The translations under genes were made by a program, and so were the position numbers. A stretch of 64,000 nt of DNA from Prevotella sp. Rep29 (GTDB lineage Bacteria; Bacteroidota; Bacteroidia; Bacteroidales; Bacteroidaceae), in the NCBI RefSeq assembly GCF_019551475.1, contig NZ_CP047159.1:2108001-2172000 (forward strand), given 5' to 3'. The notes under the pieces were generated by a model. The model was not told the DNA's origin. It saw only the letters and a program-made list of their open reading frames with translations, and searched no databases. Shown here piece after piece: positions 16,662 to 26,953 of the stretch; within the stretch, counting starts at the first letter, position 1, and every line of letters starts with the position of its first letter.

Positions 16662-16869
16662 TTTAGTTGGGTATTCAGGCTGCCGTGAGGCATTCAGCCC
16701 ACTTGTAAAAGTCTGGAGGAGGAAAACTTTTTCGCCGTCTGTTGTGAAACAGGCATCTCCTCCTGCATGTAATTCATTTACATAACTTTATTATTATTAT
16801 TATTGTTATTATTTTTATCTACTTTTTAATTATCGATCCCCCGGCGTTGCGAAACGCTGGGGCTTTTTT
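16662..16869 (+). ncRNA. Possible structured RNA or 3' UTR
   Basis: Several hairpins precede a terminator. GGCTG (16678-16682) pairs with CAGCC with an inner TGCC/GGCA. GGAGGAG (near 16714) pairs with CTCCTCC (near 16757) and encloses CTGTT-GTGA-AACAG. It has no coding frame. It could be a small RNA or the 3' UTR of the HU-like gene. No promoter is clear, so confidence is low. Confidence 0.3.
16839..16869 (+). terminator. Rho-independent terminator
   Basis: CCCCGGCGTT (16839-16848) pairs with AACGCTGGGG (16853-16862) around a GCGA loop, followed by C and six T. Confidence 0.88.
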
Positions 16870-16910
16870 ATATACCGTAAGCAAACGTAGATATCACTTA
16901 AAGGCATAAG

Positions 16911-16950
16911 AAAAGTGCGCCCCAGAAAACTGGAGCGCACTTTTCTTTTA
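16911..16950. terminator. Bidirectional terminator at the 3' end of the fumarase gene
   Basis: AAAAGTGCGC and CCAG are mirrored by CTGG and GCGCACTTTT (16911-16944). This long A/T-flanked stem can work on both strands and ends the minus-strand fumarase transcript. Confidence 0.85.
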
Positions 16951-16963
16951 TAAATGAATGGCT

Positions 16964-18610
16964 TTATTTCGCACATCCCGGGCACCACGGCTTCAGCTGC
17001 TTGAAGAAGTCGTTGCCCTTGTCATCAACGAGGATGAATGCGGGGAAGTCCTCGACCTGAATCTTCCAGACAGCCTCCATTCCGAGTTCGGGATATTCCA
17101 CGCACTCGATGCTCTTAATGTTGTCTTGAGCAAGCACGGCTGCCGGTCCGCCGATAGAACCCAGATAGAAACCGCCATACTTCTGGCAGGCATCGGTCAC
17201 TTGCTGCGAGCGGTTGCCCTTGGCAATCATGACGAGCGAACCGCCTGCCGCCTGGAACGGATCAACGTATGGGTCCATGCGCTGTGCGGTGGTCGGTCCC
17301 ATCGAGCCGCACGGCATTCCTGCCGGAGTCTTTGCCGGTCCTGCATAATATACAGGATGGTTCTTGAAATATTCGGGCAGTCCCTCGCCACTGTCGAGAC
17401 GCTCCTTGAGCTTGGCGTGAGCAATGTCGCGCGCCACAACGATGGTACCGTTGAGCAGCACGCGCGTAGCAACGGGATATTTCGACAGCTCCTTGCACAC
17501 GTCGGCGATAGGCTGGTCGAGATTGATGCGGATAGGCTCGCCCTCGCCGCCACGACGCAGTTCTTCGGGAATGAGTTCGTAGGGTTTGTCGTCCATCTTC
17601 TCAATCCAGAGACCGTCCTTGTTGATCTTCGCCTTGATGTTGCGGTCTGCCGAGCAGCTGACGCCCATTCCGACAGGACATGAGCCTCCGTGGCGCGGCA
17701 GGCGTACGACGCGGATATCATGGCAGATGTATTTTCCACCGAACTGTGCACCGAGTCCGATGCGGTGTGCCTCATCGGTCAGCGTCTTCTCCAGCTCGAG
17801 GTCGCGGAATGCGCGTCCGGTCTCGTCGCCCGTCGTCGGCAGGTTGTCATAGAAGTGGGTCGATGCCAGCTTCACGGTGAGCAGGTTGCGCTCAACGCTG
17901 GTTCCGCCGATGACGAATGCAATGTGATAAGGCGGGCAGGCTGCCGTTCCGAGCGTCTTCATCTTCTCTACGAGGAAGGGCACGAGCTTCTGCGGATTGA
18001 GCAGCGCCTTGGTCTCCTGATAGAGGTAGGTCTTGTTGGCAGAGCCGCCACCCTTTGCGATGAAGAGGAAGCGGTATTCCATGCCTTCTGTCGCCTCAAG
18101 GTCAATCTGTGCCGGCAGGTTGCAGCGTGTGTTCACCTCTTCATACATCGTGAGCGGCGCATTTTGCGAATAGCGCAGGTTTTCCTCGGTATAGACATTA
18201 TAGACACCGCGCGTGAGAGCCTCCTCGTCGCAGCATCCCGTCCACACGTGCTGTCCCTTTTCACCGTGGATGATGGCGGTTCCTGTGTCCTGACAAACGG
18301 GAAGCAGTCCTTTGGCTGATACCTCCGCATTGCGGAGCATGGTCAGCGCCACGTACTTGTCGTTGTCGGAAGCCTCCGGGTCGTGGAGAATCTTAGCCAC
18401 TTGCTCATTGTGTGCACGGCGCAAGTGGAACGATACGTCCTTGAAAGCCTGCTGCGTCAACATGGTCAGTGCTTCGGGGCTTACTTTCAGGATGGGTTGT
18501 CCTTCGAAATCGCTCATGCTGACGCCTTCTTTCGTCAGCAGATAATATTCCGTATCGTCCTTTCCTGTCTGGAACATGGGCGCATACTTAAACTCTGGTG
18601 TGTTAGCCAT
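16964..18610 (-). CDS. Class I (iron-sulfur) fumarate hydratase
   Basis: 548 residues combining the alpha and beta halves of class I fumarases (FumA type). The enzyme interconverts fumarate and malate and needs a 4Fe-4S cluster. Cysteines likely to hold it lie in [11 protein letters not shown] near residue 131 and in [11 protein letters not shown]; a third candidate lies further on. The substrate region [19 protein letters not shown] and the C-terminal motif [14 protein letters not shown] are conserved. Some class I fumarases also hydrate mesaconate, so this enzyme could link to the glutamate mutase operon, which faces it. By orientation and spacing it is the last gene of a run with hflX, DUF4954 and M16 genes. 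Confidence 0.95.
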   Translation of the reverse strand: MANTPEFKYAPMFQTGKDDTEYYLLTKEGVSMSDFEGQPILKVSPEALTMLTQQAFKDVSFHLRRAHNEQVAKILHDPEASDNDKYVALTMLRNAEVSAKGLLPVCQDTGTAIIHGEKGQHVWTGCCDEEALTRGVYNVYTEENLRYSQNAPLTMYEEVNTRCNLPAQIDLEATEGMEYRFLFIAKGGGSANKTYLYQETKALLNPQKLVPFLVEKMKTLGTAACPPYHIAFVIGGTSVERNLLTVKLASTHFYDNLPTTGDETGRAFRDLELEKTLTDEAHRIGLGAQFGGKYICHDIRVVRLPRHGGSCPVGMGVSCSADRNIKAKINKDGLWIEKMDDKPYELIPEELRRGGEGEPIRINLDQPIADVCKELSKYPVATRVLLNGTIVVARDIAHAKLKERLDSGEGLPEYFKNHPVYYAGPAKTPAGMPCGSMGPTTAQRMDPYVDPFQAAGGSLVMIAKGNRSQQVTDACQKYGGFYLGSIGGPAAVLAQDNIKSIECVEYPELGMEAVWKIQVEDFPAFILVDDKGNDFFKQLKPWCPGCAK

Positions 18611-18640
18611 AATGTTTCTGTTTTATATATTAATAATGTA

Positions 18641-21544
18641 TTAGTAACCGAAAATTTGCTCTGTCGTCAAACGATGAACCGGACCAATCTTCTCCAGCGC
18701 CTTCATGTCGAGTTCCTTCTCGTCGCCGAGGATGATATACTTGTAGGTCTTGTTCGTCATGTTCTCTTTCTCGAAGTTGAGCACATCCTGCAACGTGATG
18801 GAAGGCAGCATGTTATAGACTTTCTCGTTCAAGTCGTAGTCAAGTCCGCGCATCTTGGCATTGTAATATGCGTTGAGGATATTGAACTTCGTGGTGCGTG
18901 CACTCTGCAAACTCTTCATCACACTCTGCTTTGCGATGTCGAAGGCTGCCTGGCTCTGCGGCATGTCTTCAAGCAGTTGGTTGAATACACGGATGCAGTC
19001 CATCATCTTGTCGTTTTGAGACACGATATAAGTATAGTAGTCTTCCTTCTCGTTCGGACGGAACGGCATGTTGTAGCGAGCCGACGCACTGTAAGCCAAG
19101 CCACGTGCCTCGCGCAGTTCCTGGAACACGATGCTGTTCATTCCGCCACCGAAATACTCGTTGAACATACGGATGAGTGCAGCATTCTCCGGCGACCAGT
19201 CTTTTCCTTCGTTGTGATACTGACGCATATAGATGTTCTTTGCTTCATACGGAGCAATGTAAACTTCGTTCTGCGGAGTGTTCTGAGCCATATATTCGCG
19301 ACCGGCAGGAGCCTTCACCAGTTTCTTCGCTGTCTTGTGGTTCTTGTTGAGCACTGCATCCAGTTCCTTCTCACTCATCGGACCATAATACATCACGGTG
19401 TGTTCGAACTGCAAGAGTTTCTTCAGCTGGTCGAGCATCGCTTGCGGGTCACAACTGCGAAGTTCCTGCTCTGAGAGCGTATTGAGAGCCGCATTGTACG
19501 GACCGTACTCCACGTAGCTGGTCAGACGGCTGAAATTCTGCTGCTGATTCTTTTTCGCATCGTTGCGGGACTTGATGACGAGGTTCACGTACTGATCGTA
19601 GCTGTCCTTATTGCCTTTAGCATTGAGAATCAGCTCTTCCAGCAGTGCCAAAGCAGCAGGCATGTTTTCATTGAGTCCGGTAAGAGAAATCGTCGTTCCG
19701 TAAGAACCAACGCTGATGCGGTAGTCGCATGCCAGTTTGTAGAACTCCTGCTTCAGCTGGCTCACGTTCTTCTTATTTGTACCCACATATTCGAGATAGC
19801 TGGGTGCAAATTCAAAGCCCTTGATGTCTTCTGTTCCGAAGTCGTAACGGAACACCAGCGTGAAGAGTCCGTCCTCAGTGTTCTGCTTGTAGAGCAGTGG
19901 CAGACCTTTCTTGGTCTTGCTCACCGTGAGGTCTTTCTTGAAATCGAGGAAACGCGGCTGAATCGGTGCCACATGCGAATTCTTGATTTCATTCAGGAAG
20001 GCGCTCGACATGTCGCGGTTGGTCGGTATCGGGGTGATTTCCGGCTTCTCGATTTTCTTCTGTGTGTCGTCCGTACCTATTTTCTTATATACGCAAACGA
20101 AGTTGTCGTTGAGATAGCGGTTGGCAAAATCCAGAACCTCCTGCTTCGTCAGTTTCTCTGCACGTTGGAACTGCGTAGCTATGTCTGCCCAGTCGCGATG
20201 GCAGATAAATGCGTCAACCATTTCGCCTACGCGGTAGCGGTTGCTCTGCAGCGCACGGAAATAGTCGAGTTTCATATTGTTGATAACCGACGGGAGCAGG
20301 TCGTCGCTGAACTCTCCGCGCTTGAATTTCTCAAACTCTCCGAGAATCAATGCACGCAACTCTTCGAGGGTCTGACCCTGTTTCGGACGTCCCGAAATGA
20401 GGAACATCGAATAGTCATCCATTCCCGACGGACCGGCGCTCACACTCTGCACCTTCATCGTCTGCTCAAGATTGGTCTCGAAGAATCCAGCCTTACCGTT
20501 AGTCAGCATGTTGCCGATAACGACGAGCGTATCAACCTGTCCGCTGCGCGCACCGTCAAAGCGCCAAGCAAGACGCAGGTTCTCTGCCTCCTTACCCACG
20601 ATGGTCGTGTCTATCGGCGCCGTGATGGCTGGCTGAGGTCCATATTCAGGACGAGAAAGCGTCTCACTCTTCTTCCATGAACCGAAATATTTGTCGAGGA
20701 TGACAATCACCTCATCGGGATTGAAGTCACCAGCCATACAGATTGCCACGTTGTTGGGCACATAGTAACGGTTGAAATAGTTCTTGATGTTCGTGATAGA
20801 AGGGTTCTTCAGGTGTTCCTGCGTACCGATTGTCGTCTGTGTTCCGTAAGGATGCGTGGGGAAAAGCTTCTTGTTCATCGCTTCCCAAACCTTGCGGTTG
20901 TCTTGCGCCATACCGATATTCTTCTCCTCATACACAGCCTCCAACTCCGTATGGAAACCGCGAATCACCATATTCTGGAAACGGTCGGCTTGAATGCGTG
21001 CCCAGTTCTCCACCTCATTCGAAGGAATATTCTCCGTATAGCAAGTCACGTCGTTCGATGTATAGGCATTCGTACCCTGTGCACCGATGGCAGACATGAG
21101 TTTGTCGTATTCGTTCGGAATGAAATATTTGGCAGCAATCTGCGACACACTGTCGATTTCATGATAGGCTTTTTTACGCGCAACCGGGTCAGTCAACTTG
21201 CGGTAAGCCTCGAAACGCTGCTCAATCTCGTCCAGAAGCGGAGCCTCTGCTTCGGGATTGTTCGTGCCGTACAGCTTCGTTCCCTTGAACATGATGTGCT
21301 CGAGATAGTGAGCCAATCCCGTCGTTTCAGCCGGGTCGTTTCGGCTTCCCGTGCGAACGGCGATGTGAGCATCGATACGCGGTGTCTCCTTGTTCACAGA
21401 GAGATAAACTTTCAGCCCGTTCGGCAGCGTGTAGATGCGTGTCTGCATCAGGTCACCGGGAACGGTCTCATACTTGTAATTCTGCGCCTGCGCACTCATT
21501 CCGAGTGTCAAAAGACAGGCAATCATCCATGATTTTAATTTCAT
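18641..21544 (-). CDS. M16 family zinc metallopeptidase, exported
   Basis: 967 residues with a signal peptide ending MSAQAQ. The inverted zinc motif HxxEH appears as HYLEH at residues 79-83, with the distal glutamate expected in the ELEAVYEEKNIG segment about 75 residues later. Four M16 repeats fill the length, as in full-length pitrilysin-like enzymes; the second half has lost the metal motif, as is normal. It probably degrades peptides in the periplasm. It lies 30 bases upstream of the fumarase gene and 26 downstream of the DUF4954 gene. Confidence 0.93.
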   Translation of the reverse strand: MKLKSWMIACLLTLGMSAQAQNYKYETVPGDLMQTRIYTLPNGLKVYLSVNKETPRIDAHIAVRTGSRNDPAETTGLAHYLEHIMFKGTKLYGTNNPEAEAPLLDEIEQRFEAYRKLTDPVARKKAYHEIDSVSQIAAKYFIPNEYDKLMSAIGAQGTNAYTSNDVTCYTENIPSNEVENWARIQADRFQNMVIRGFHTELEAVYEEKNIGMAQDNRKVWEAMNKKLFPTHPYGTQTTIGTQEHLKNPSITNIKNYFNRYYVPNNVAICMAGDFNPDEVIVILDKYFGSWKKSETLSRPEYGPQPAITAPIDTTIVGKEAENLRLAWRFDGARSGQVDTLVVIGNMLTNGKAGFFETNLEQTMKVQSVSAGPSGMDDYSMFLISGRPKQGQTLEELRALILGEFEKFKRGEFSDDLLPSVINNMKLDYFRALQSNRYRVGEMVDAFICHRDWADIATQFQRAEKLTKQEVLDFANRYLNDNFVCVYKKIGTDDTQKKIEKPEITPIPTNRDMSSAFLNEIKNSHVAPIQPRFLDFKKDLTVSKTKKGLPLLYKQNTEDGLFTLVFRYDFGTEDIKGFEFAPSYLEYVGTNKKNVSQLKQEFYKLACDYRISVGSYGTTISLTGLNENMPAALALLEELILNAKGNKDSYDQYVNLVIKSRNDAKKNQQQNFSRLTSYVEYGPYNAALNTLSEQELRSCDPQAMLDQLKKLLQFEHTVMYYGPMSEKELDAVLNKNHKTAKKLVKAPAGREYMAQNTPQNEVYIAPYEAKNIYMRQYHNEGKDWSPENAALIRMFNEYFGGGMNSIVFQELREARGLAYSASARYNMPFRPNEKEDYYTYIVSQNDKMMDCIRVFNQLLEDMPQSQAAFDIAKQSVMKSLQSARTTKFNILNAYYNAKMRGLDYDLNEKVYNMLPSITLQDVLNFEKENMTNKTYKYIILGDEKELDMKALEKIGPVHRLTTEQIFGY

Positions 21545-21570
21545 TTTCTCGGTTATTTTGGTTTAAGATT

Positions 21571-23430
21571 TCATTTGTCTATTAGCGAAGCGTTCTCATA
21601 TTCATGCTCCTTGTCCAACTGTTGCAGGAAGTTGGTCAGCAAATCCTCCTCTACGTCTCCCTGCTGGAACTCCTTCTCCGCATCGCTTCTTATCTCTGCA
21701 ATCCACGCACGGCGAGCCGTCACATAGTCTTCACGCACACGCTCAGCCTCCGCTTCCGTAAATCTGTCCAGACCATAGTAGTCGCAAATCAACTGGTAAG
21801 CATACGCCCAACGATATTCTGCATAATTCTCGTGGATGGTGCGGAAACGGTCAAGCACGTCATTGATGTCCTGAATATTTCCGTTTTTCACGTCATCTAC
21901 AATTTTCAGTTCCTCGCTTTCCGGCAAGAGCAACCCGGAAAGGTCGTTCCATTTTCCTTTCCCAATCTCCGTTTTGGGGTCTTCCAGCGTATGTCGCTTC
22001 AGCGTCGCTCCCATAAAGATGCGCAACGCCATGTCATAGTTCTGGATACCCTTACGCAGCGTGCTCGCCTTGATTACATACTCATGATAATTATACGTCG
22101 AAACGTTGTCACCACTCGCTGACCGCAAATCCTCAAGTATCTTCTTTCCGCGCAGAATCTCGCCTACAGAGAAAGGACTCAGCCAGTCAAAGTTCACAAT
22201 ACTCTTCTGACCGCTCCGGGGACGCATGTCGCGCTTCGGCCACTTGCGAATGTCGCGGTAAAGACCAACCGTCGTCAGATTCCGACCGGGAACCAAATAC
22301 ATCGTGTCGCCATAAGCAATCAGATAAGAGAACGGCAGCGAACGCGTATCAGGATGATACATCAGCTTGCCGAAACAGACACTGAACGTACCAATATGCG
22401 CCGGCATCAGGATATAAGCACCGCTGGCTGTCTTCGAACCGCGCTCAAGTGTCCCGTAGTGTATCGGTCCCATTTTGTAAGCATGGTTCGAGAAGTTGGT
22501 CGCCGAACCGGCATTGTAAAATGAAAACTGACCGCCGATAAGCAGCGAACTCTTGTGATGGGAAGCCGAAAACGGACCACAGAAAGCAGCACACGCCTCG
22601 CCGTTCGACATATACGAATTTGCAAAGAAAATACTACTCTCTGCCGTAAAACCATTACTAATCTGACAAGCCTCACCCACAAAGCAGTTTTCTAGCTTCA
22701 CCGAATTCAGAATCGACGAGCCGTCGTAGATGATGGAGTTCTCACAAATCACACCACTCCCGATATACACACTCGCCTCAGGAATACTCTTAATAGAACA
22801 GTCGCTCAGACGACAGGCACCGATAATCTCACAATCATCATTGATATGCGTGTTCGTTATCTCACCCGTATTCAAAATCTTGACATGGTTACCCACCGTC
22901 CCACGGTCAGGCACCGTCAAGACAATGTCCTGTCTGACAAGCTTCTTAATCGCATTCATAAACAACTTGTCGTGACAATACTTCACCATCAAAGCAGCCA
23001 ACTGACTCGTCAGACCGTCGAACAACACCACGTTGCCGTCGCCCACCTCGTTGAGCACAGAGATGATATGCCCCTCTCCGAAGGTTGCACCCTCAGTCGT
23101 CTCCATCGTGTTCACATTCGAGATATAACACTCATTTCCGATGGTATAGTTATTGATGAAGTTACCGATGTTCTCAATCAGGCAGTCGTTGCCGATAATC
23201 ACATTGCGAAGCGTGGCATTCCTGATGCCCGAATGCTTCATAAAACCCTTGCTCACCTCAAGGTCTTTCTCAAACACACCCAACCGGACATCACCATAGA
23301 AAGAGACATTTTTCAAAGGTTCAGCGCGGAACCCCTCAGCCACCAGAACCTTATTCCAGTCCTCAGCCTGACAGCCTCCTCTCTCAAGAATGCCAATCTC
23401 CTCAAACGTCAGTGAACGATAGTCTTCCAT
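21571..23430 (-). CDS. DUF4954 family protein with a left-handed beta-helix
   Basis: 619 residues. After an N-terminal segment (MEDYRSLTFEEIGILERGG), the central part is made of hexapeptide-like turns rich in I, N and C (GNECYISNVN, CEIIGACRLSDCSI, SSILNSVKLENCFVG), the look of a left-handed beta-helix as in nucleotidyl- or acyl-transferases. A helical C-terminal domain of about 200 residues follows. This matches the Bacteroidota DUF4954 family, to which no activity is assigned here. It is placed between hflX and the M16 gene with gaps of about 30 bases, so all may be cotranscribed. Confidence 0.8.
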   Translation of the reverse strand: MEDYRSLTFEEIGILERGGCQAEDWNKVLVAEGFRAEPLKNVSFYGDVRLGVFEKDLEVSKGFMKHSGIRNATLRNVIIGNDCLIENIGNFINNYTIGNECYISNVNTMETTEGATFGEGHIISVLNEVGDGNVVLFDGLTSQLAALMVKYCHDKLFMNAIKKLVRQDIVLTVPDRGTVGNHVKILNTGEITNTHINDDCEIIGACRLSDCSIKSIPEASVYIGSGVICENSIIYDGSSILNSVKLENCFVGEACQISNGFTAESSIFFANSYMSNGEACAAFCGPFSASHHKSSLLIGGQFSFYNAGSATNFSNHAYKMGPIHYGTLERGSKTASGAYILMPAHIGTFSVCFGKLMYHPDTRSLPFSYLIAYGDTMYLVPGRNLTTVGLYRDIRKWPKRDMRPRSGQKSIVNFDWLSPFSVGEILRGKKILEDLRSASGDNVSTYNYHEYVIKASTLRKGIQNYDMALRIFMGATLKRHTLEDPKTEIGKGKWNDLSGLLLPESEELKIVDDVKNGNIQDINDVLDRFRTIHENYAEYRWAYAYQLICDYYGLDRFTEAEAERVREDYVTARRAWIAEIRSDAEKEFQQGDVEEDLLTNFLQQLDKEHEYENASLIDK

Positions 23431-23460
23431 AATTCTTCAATTTTATTATTAATAGATATT

Positions 23461-24714
23461 TTAAGAGTCTCCTTCCGAAGGATAAAGAAAATCATTATAA
23501 GGATACTTCTGCACATGCAGCTGTCTCACTTTCTCATAAAGCACGCGCCTCATCTCCTCAATGTTCTGCCGCTCACGCGCACTGATGAACAGACAGTTCT
23601 CGTTCAGCTTCGCCATCCAAGTGCGCTTCAGCTCCTCCAGCGTCACGTTCTCACGCGTAGGCGGTGTAAGGTCATCAGCCTCCTTCTCCACCCACCTGTA
23701 AGCGTCAATCTTGTTAAAGACCACCATCGACGGCTTCTCAGCACAACCCAAGTCGCCCAGCGTCTTCTCAACAACAGCTATCTGCTCCTCAAAATCAGGG
23801 TGAGAGATATCAACCACATGCAGCAGCAAGTCTGCCTCGCGCACCTCGTCCAACGTCGATTTGAAAGAATCGACCAAATCTGTAGGCAACTTGCGGATAA
23901 ACCCGACAGTGTCAGCCAACAGAAACGGCAGGTTCCCAATCGTCATCTTACGCACGGTCGTGTCAAGCGTCGCAAAAAGTTTGTTCTCAGCAAACACCTC
24001 ACTCTTCGCCAGCAGGTTCATAATCGTCGATTTGCCCACATTCGTATAGCCCACCAACGCCACACGAATCAGCCGCCCGCGGTTTTTCCGCTGCGTCGTC
24101 TTCTGCCTGTCGATTTCCGTGAGACGCTCCTTCAGCAGCGAGATGCGCTGACGGATGATACGTTGGTCCATCTCCAACTGCGTCTCGCCCGGACCCCTCA
24201 AGCCCACACTTCCCTTGCCGCCGCCCGAACCTGAACCGCCACCCTGTCGCTCCAAGTGCGTCCACAAGCGCTGCAGGCGCGGAAGCATATATCGGTATTG
24301 CGCCAACTCCACCTGAGTCTTCGCATTCGCCGTCTGCGCACGCATGGCAAAAATATCGAGAATCAGACTCGTGCGGTCCAGAATCTTCACTTTCAACACA
24401 GCCTCAATGTTGCGCATCTGCTTGGCAGACAGCTCGTCGTCGAAAATCACCATTCCCACCTCGCGCTCCGCATCCTCTTCCCTCTGGATATAGTCGCGTA
24501 TCTCGTCCAACTTTCCTTTGCCCACATACGTCGTTTGGCTCGGACCGTTCACACGCTGCGTGAAACGCCTCACCGTCACCGCACCCGCAGTGTCGGCAAG
24601 AAACTCGAGTTCGTCAAGATACTCGCGTGTCTTTTCCTCATTCTGCTGTGGCGTGATAAGTCCGACCAAAACGGCAGTCTCTGCCTTCGTTTCCGAGAGA
24701 ATAAATTCTTTCAT
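23461..24714 (-). CDS. hflX: GTPase HflX
   Basis: 417 residues. HflX is a ribosome-binding GTPase that splits stalled or heat-damaged ribosomes. The N-terminal HflX domain is followed by a glycine-rich linker (GGGSGSGGGKGSVGLRGPGETQLE) and the G domain, with G1 GYTNVGKST, G3 DTVGF and G4 NKID. The conserved GxGExQLE-type segment before the G domain is characteristic. The length is typical. It is the first gene of the minus-strand run hflX, DUF4954, M16 and fumarase. A TATATTTG-like -7 element lies about 20 bases before the start. Confidence 0.95.
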   Translation of the reverse strand: MKEFILSETKAETAVLVGLITPQQNEEKTREYLDELEFLADTAGAVTVRRFTQRVNGPSQTTYVGKGKLDEIRDYIQREEDAEREVGMVIFDDELSAKQMRNIEAVLKVKILDRTSLILDIFAMRAQTANAKTQVELAQYRYMLPRLQRLWTHLERQGGGSGSGGGKGSVGLRGPGETQLEMDQRIIRQRISLLKERLTEIDRQKTTQRKNRGRLIRVALVGYTNVGKSTIMNLLAKSEVFAENKLFATLDTTVRKMTIGNLPFLLADTVGFIRKLPTDLVDSFKSTLDEVREADLLLHVVDISHPDFEEQIAVVEKTLGDLGCAEKPSMVVFNKIDAYRWVEKEADDLTPPTRENVTLEELKRTWMAKLNENCLFISARERQNIEEMRRVLYEKVRQLHVQKYPYNDFLYPSEGDS

Positions 24715-24857
24715 ACGTTCTATTTAATTTGCAAATATAGCGACTTTTCTCCAAAAACACGCTGAATAATGACGAATTCTTTCGTTTTTATCAGTCATAA
24801 GTCAGGCGATACTCGGCATAAAAAGAAAGCAGCCTTTCGTTACTCTGCACATGACTG

Positions 24858-26294
24858 TCACCGACTTTCCGTCTGCTGCTCAGGCCAGTTTACGAGAAAC
24901 AGCCGTTCCGTGGCGCGTGTAAAGGCGGTGTAGAGCCAGTGGATATAGTCGGGTGTGAGCATTTCGGCGGTCATATAGCCCTGGTCGATATAGACGTGCG
25001 CCCACTGTCCGCCCTGCGCTTTGTGACAGGTGACGGCGTATGCGTATTTCACCTGCAGGGCGTTATAGTACGGATCTTCCTTGATTTTCTTCATTCGTTC
25101 CGCCTTCGAACGGATGTCGGCATAGTCTTCCATGACGGCGTTGAAAAGTTGCTCGTCCTGCTCGCGGGTGAGTGCCGGTGCCTCGGTGTGGAGCGAATCG
25201 AGCACGACGGTTGTCTGCAGTTCCACGTCGTTGTAGTCGGGGAACGTCAGCCACACGTCGGCGAAGCGGAAGCCGTACAGTTCGCGGATGTTGCGCACAC
25301 GCTGGACGCAAGCACGGTCGCCGTTGGCAATAAACGAGAACGCCTTTTTCTTCTCTTTCTCCTCGCTGCCCCAGAAGTAGTTGTTCTTCACGATGAGCAG
25401 CATATCGCCCGTCGTGAGTTCCTCTTCGCGCCCGAGAATAGTGTTTCTGATGCCCAGGTTATAAGCGTTGGCGCGCTTGTTGGAGCGTGTGACGACCATC
25501 GTCTCGTCCTTTCCCTCCTCGCGGTAACTGCTCTCGAGCGCCTCGATAAGCTCATTTCCCGGGACGTTACTGATGTCTGCAAACTGGCTGAACTGGATGC
25601 GTGGCAGCTGGATGAGCCGTTCGCCCGTAGCCTGCTGCCGAATCAGCGTGGCGTTGTAGAGAATACCGGAGTCCTGTGCCTGGCGAAGCACTTCGTTCAG
25701 GTCGCATTCGAACACATCAAGACCGTAACCGCGCATCACGTCAGCCACCAATGCCGGCGACTCCTCCTCGCCGACGGGCGGCAACTGTGCCTTATCGCCG
25801 ATGAGCAGCAGGCGGCAGTTGCGACCGGAATAGACAAACTGCACAAGATCGTCCAGCAGCCGTCCGCTGCCGAAGATGCTCTGACTCTGTCCGTCGTTGG
25901 CAATCATTGATGCCTCATCGACGATGAACAGCGCGTCCTGCTCTTTGTTGTAGTCGAGCGAGAAACGCCCCAGCCCTCCTTCTCCTGACTGCTGACGATA
26001 GATGCGACGGTGGATGGTGAACGCCTCGTGCCCGCTGTTCAGTGCGAACACCTTTGCTGCACGACCGGTCGGAGCCATGAGCACCACTTTCTGCTGCAGC
26101 CGCTTCATCGTCTTGACAAACGCACTCGCCAACGATGTTTTTCCCGTTCCGGCACATCCGCGCATAATCATCACCGGCTGCGACCGTCGGCTCGTCAGAA
26201 AACGGCAGAACGTCTGCAACGCCTGTTCCTGTTCAGCGGTCGGTTCCATGCCGAACGTTTCGCGTATGATGAGTGCCAGTTCATCGGTAATCAT
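24858..26294 (-). CDS. RecD-like ATP-dependent DNA helicase
   Basis: 478 residues of the superfamily 1 helicase fold. Walker A is GCAGTGKTS near residue 45. Walker B is ALFIVDEASM, followed by LIGDKAQLPPVGEEESPA (motif III). The C-terminal helicase motif is TCHKAQGGQWAHVYID and then WLYTAFTRATERLFLV. It is shorter than RecD2 and fits the stand-alone RecD-like or AAA_30 helicases common in Bacteroidales. It probably acts in DNA repair or replication restart; the exact role is unknown. It is followed by a gap of 143 bases before hflX, so it may be upstream of that run or separate. Confidence 0.88.
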   Translation of the reverse strand: MITDELALIIRETFGMEPTAEQEQALQTFCRFLTSRRSQPVMIMRGCAGTGKTSLASAFVKTMKRLQQKVVLMAPTGRAAKVFALNSGHEAFTIHRRIYRQQSGEGGLGRFSLDYNKEQDALFIVDEASMIANDGQSQSIFGSGRLLDDLVQFVYSGRNCRLLLIGDKAQLPPVGEEESPALVADVMRGYGLDVFECDLNEVLRQAQDSGILYNATLIRQQATGERLIQLPRIQFSQFADISNVPGNELIEALESSYREEGKDETMVVTRSNKRANAYNLGIRNTILGREEELTTGDMLLIVKNNYFWGSEEKEKKKAFSFIANGDRACVQRVRNIRELYGFRFADVWLTFPDYNDVELQTTVVLDSLHTEAPALTREQDEQLFNAVMEDYADIRSKAERMKKIKEDPYYNALQVKYAYAVTCHKAQGGQWAHVYIDQGYMTAEMLTPDYIHWLYTAFTRATERLFLVNWPEQQTESR

Positions 26295-26334
26295 GATTTT
26301 ATCGGTTCAAATCCCTTTTTTCAGCAAATTGTTG

Positions 26335-26342
26335 TATCTTTG
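26335..26342 (+). promoter_or_regulatory. -7 element facing the gene at 26490
   Basis: TATCTTTG is present without a clear TTTG upstream. A second TATCTTTG lies on the minus strand at 26390-26383, facing the helicase gene, so this 195-base gap probably holds divergent promoters. Confidence 0.4.
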
Positions 26343-26489
26343 CAAAATACTTATCTTTCCGCAGATATAATTTATATCTTCTGCAAAGATAATAAAAAAC
26401 AAGGGGAGAGCGTAACAAATAGCCCGCTTTTTTCCTGAGACAGTTTTTCTTTTCTGCAGGGATGAGGTAAAAAAAATAGAATTAGAATC

Positions 26490-26933
26490 ATGAAGCATCG
26501 TCTGAATTATCTGTTGGTTGTCTGCGTGCTGGTGCTTGCCGTGGCGTGTTTTCTGAGTGTCAGCCGCCCGTTGACATTCGAACGCCAGCGTGCCGAACGC
26601 GAGAAAGTGGTCATGGAACGCCTGCACATCATCGGGCAAGCACAGGAGACCTATTGCCGGCAACACGGCCATTATGCGGAATCGCTCGACACATTGGTGC
26701 GCAACGGACTACTGGCTGACTCGCTGCTGTTCGTGCCCTACTCCGACCACGAACGCTTTTCGCTGCGCACGACCGTGGAGATAACACCGTCGGGACGCTC
26801 CCTCCCGCAGATGGAGTGCGGCGCACATTACCGACAATACCTGCATGGACTTGACGAAGCAGCCATCGGCAGCCTGACTGAGAAAGCGGAACAGACGGGC
26901 GACTATCCCGGAGTGAAAGTGGGTGGATTCTGA
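26490..26933 (+). CDS. Small membrane-anchored hypothetical protein, pseudopilin-like
   Basis: 147 residues with one N-terminal membrane helix (YLLVVCVLVLAVACFLSV). A soluble part follows, beginning with an amphipathic helix in which ERLHIIGQAQETYCRQHGHYAESLDTLVRNGLL resembles the helix-and-loop of type II secretion pseudopilins (Y..A, then G.YA.SLD.L). There is no processing site for a prepilin peptidase. No recognised domain can be named. It is the only plus-strand gene between two minus-strand blocks, and a composite palindrome-array element begins 20 bases after its stop. Confidence 0.6.
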   Translation: MKHRLNYLLVVCVLVLAVACFLSVSRPLTFERQRAEREKVVMERLHIIGQAQETYCRQHGHYAESLDTLVRNGLLADSLLFVPYSDHERFSLRTTVEITPSGRSLPQMECGAHYRQYLHGLDEAAIGSLTEKAEQTGDYPGVKVGGF

Positions 26934-26953
26934 AAATGCGCCGACGGGCAACA

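Noticed and set aside
26304..26316. GGTTCAAATCCC resembling a tRNA T arm
   Set aside because: The bases before it do not form the acceptor, D and anticodon arms, and they belong to the start region of the helicase gene.
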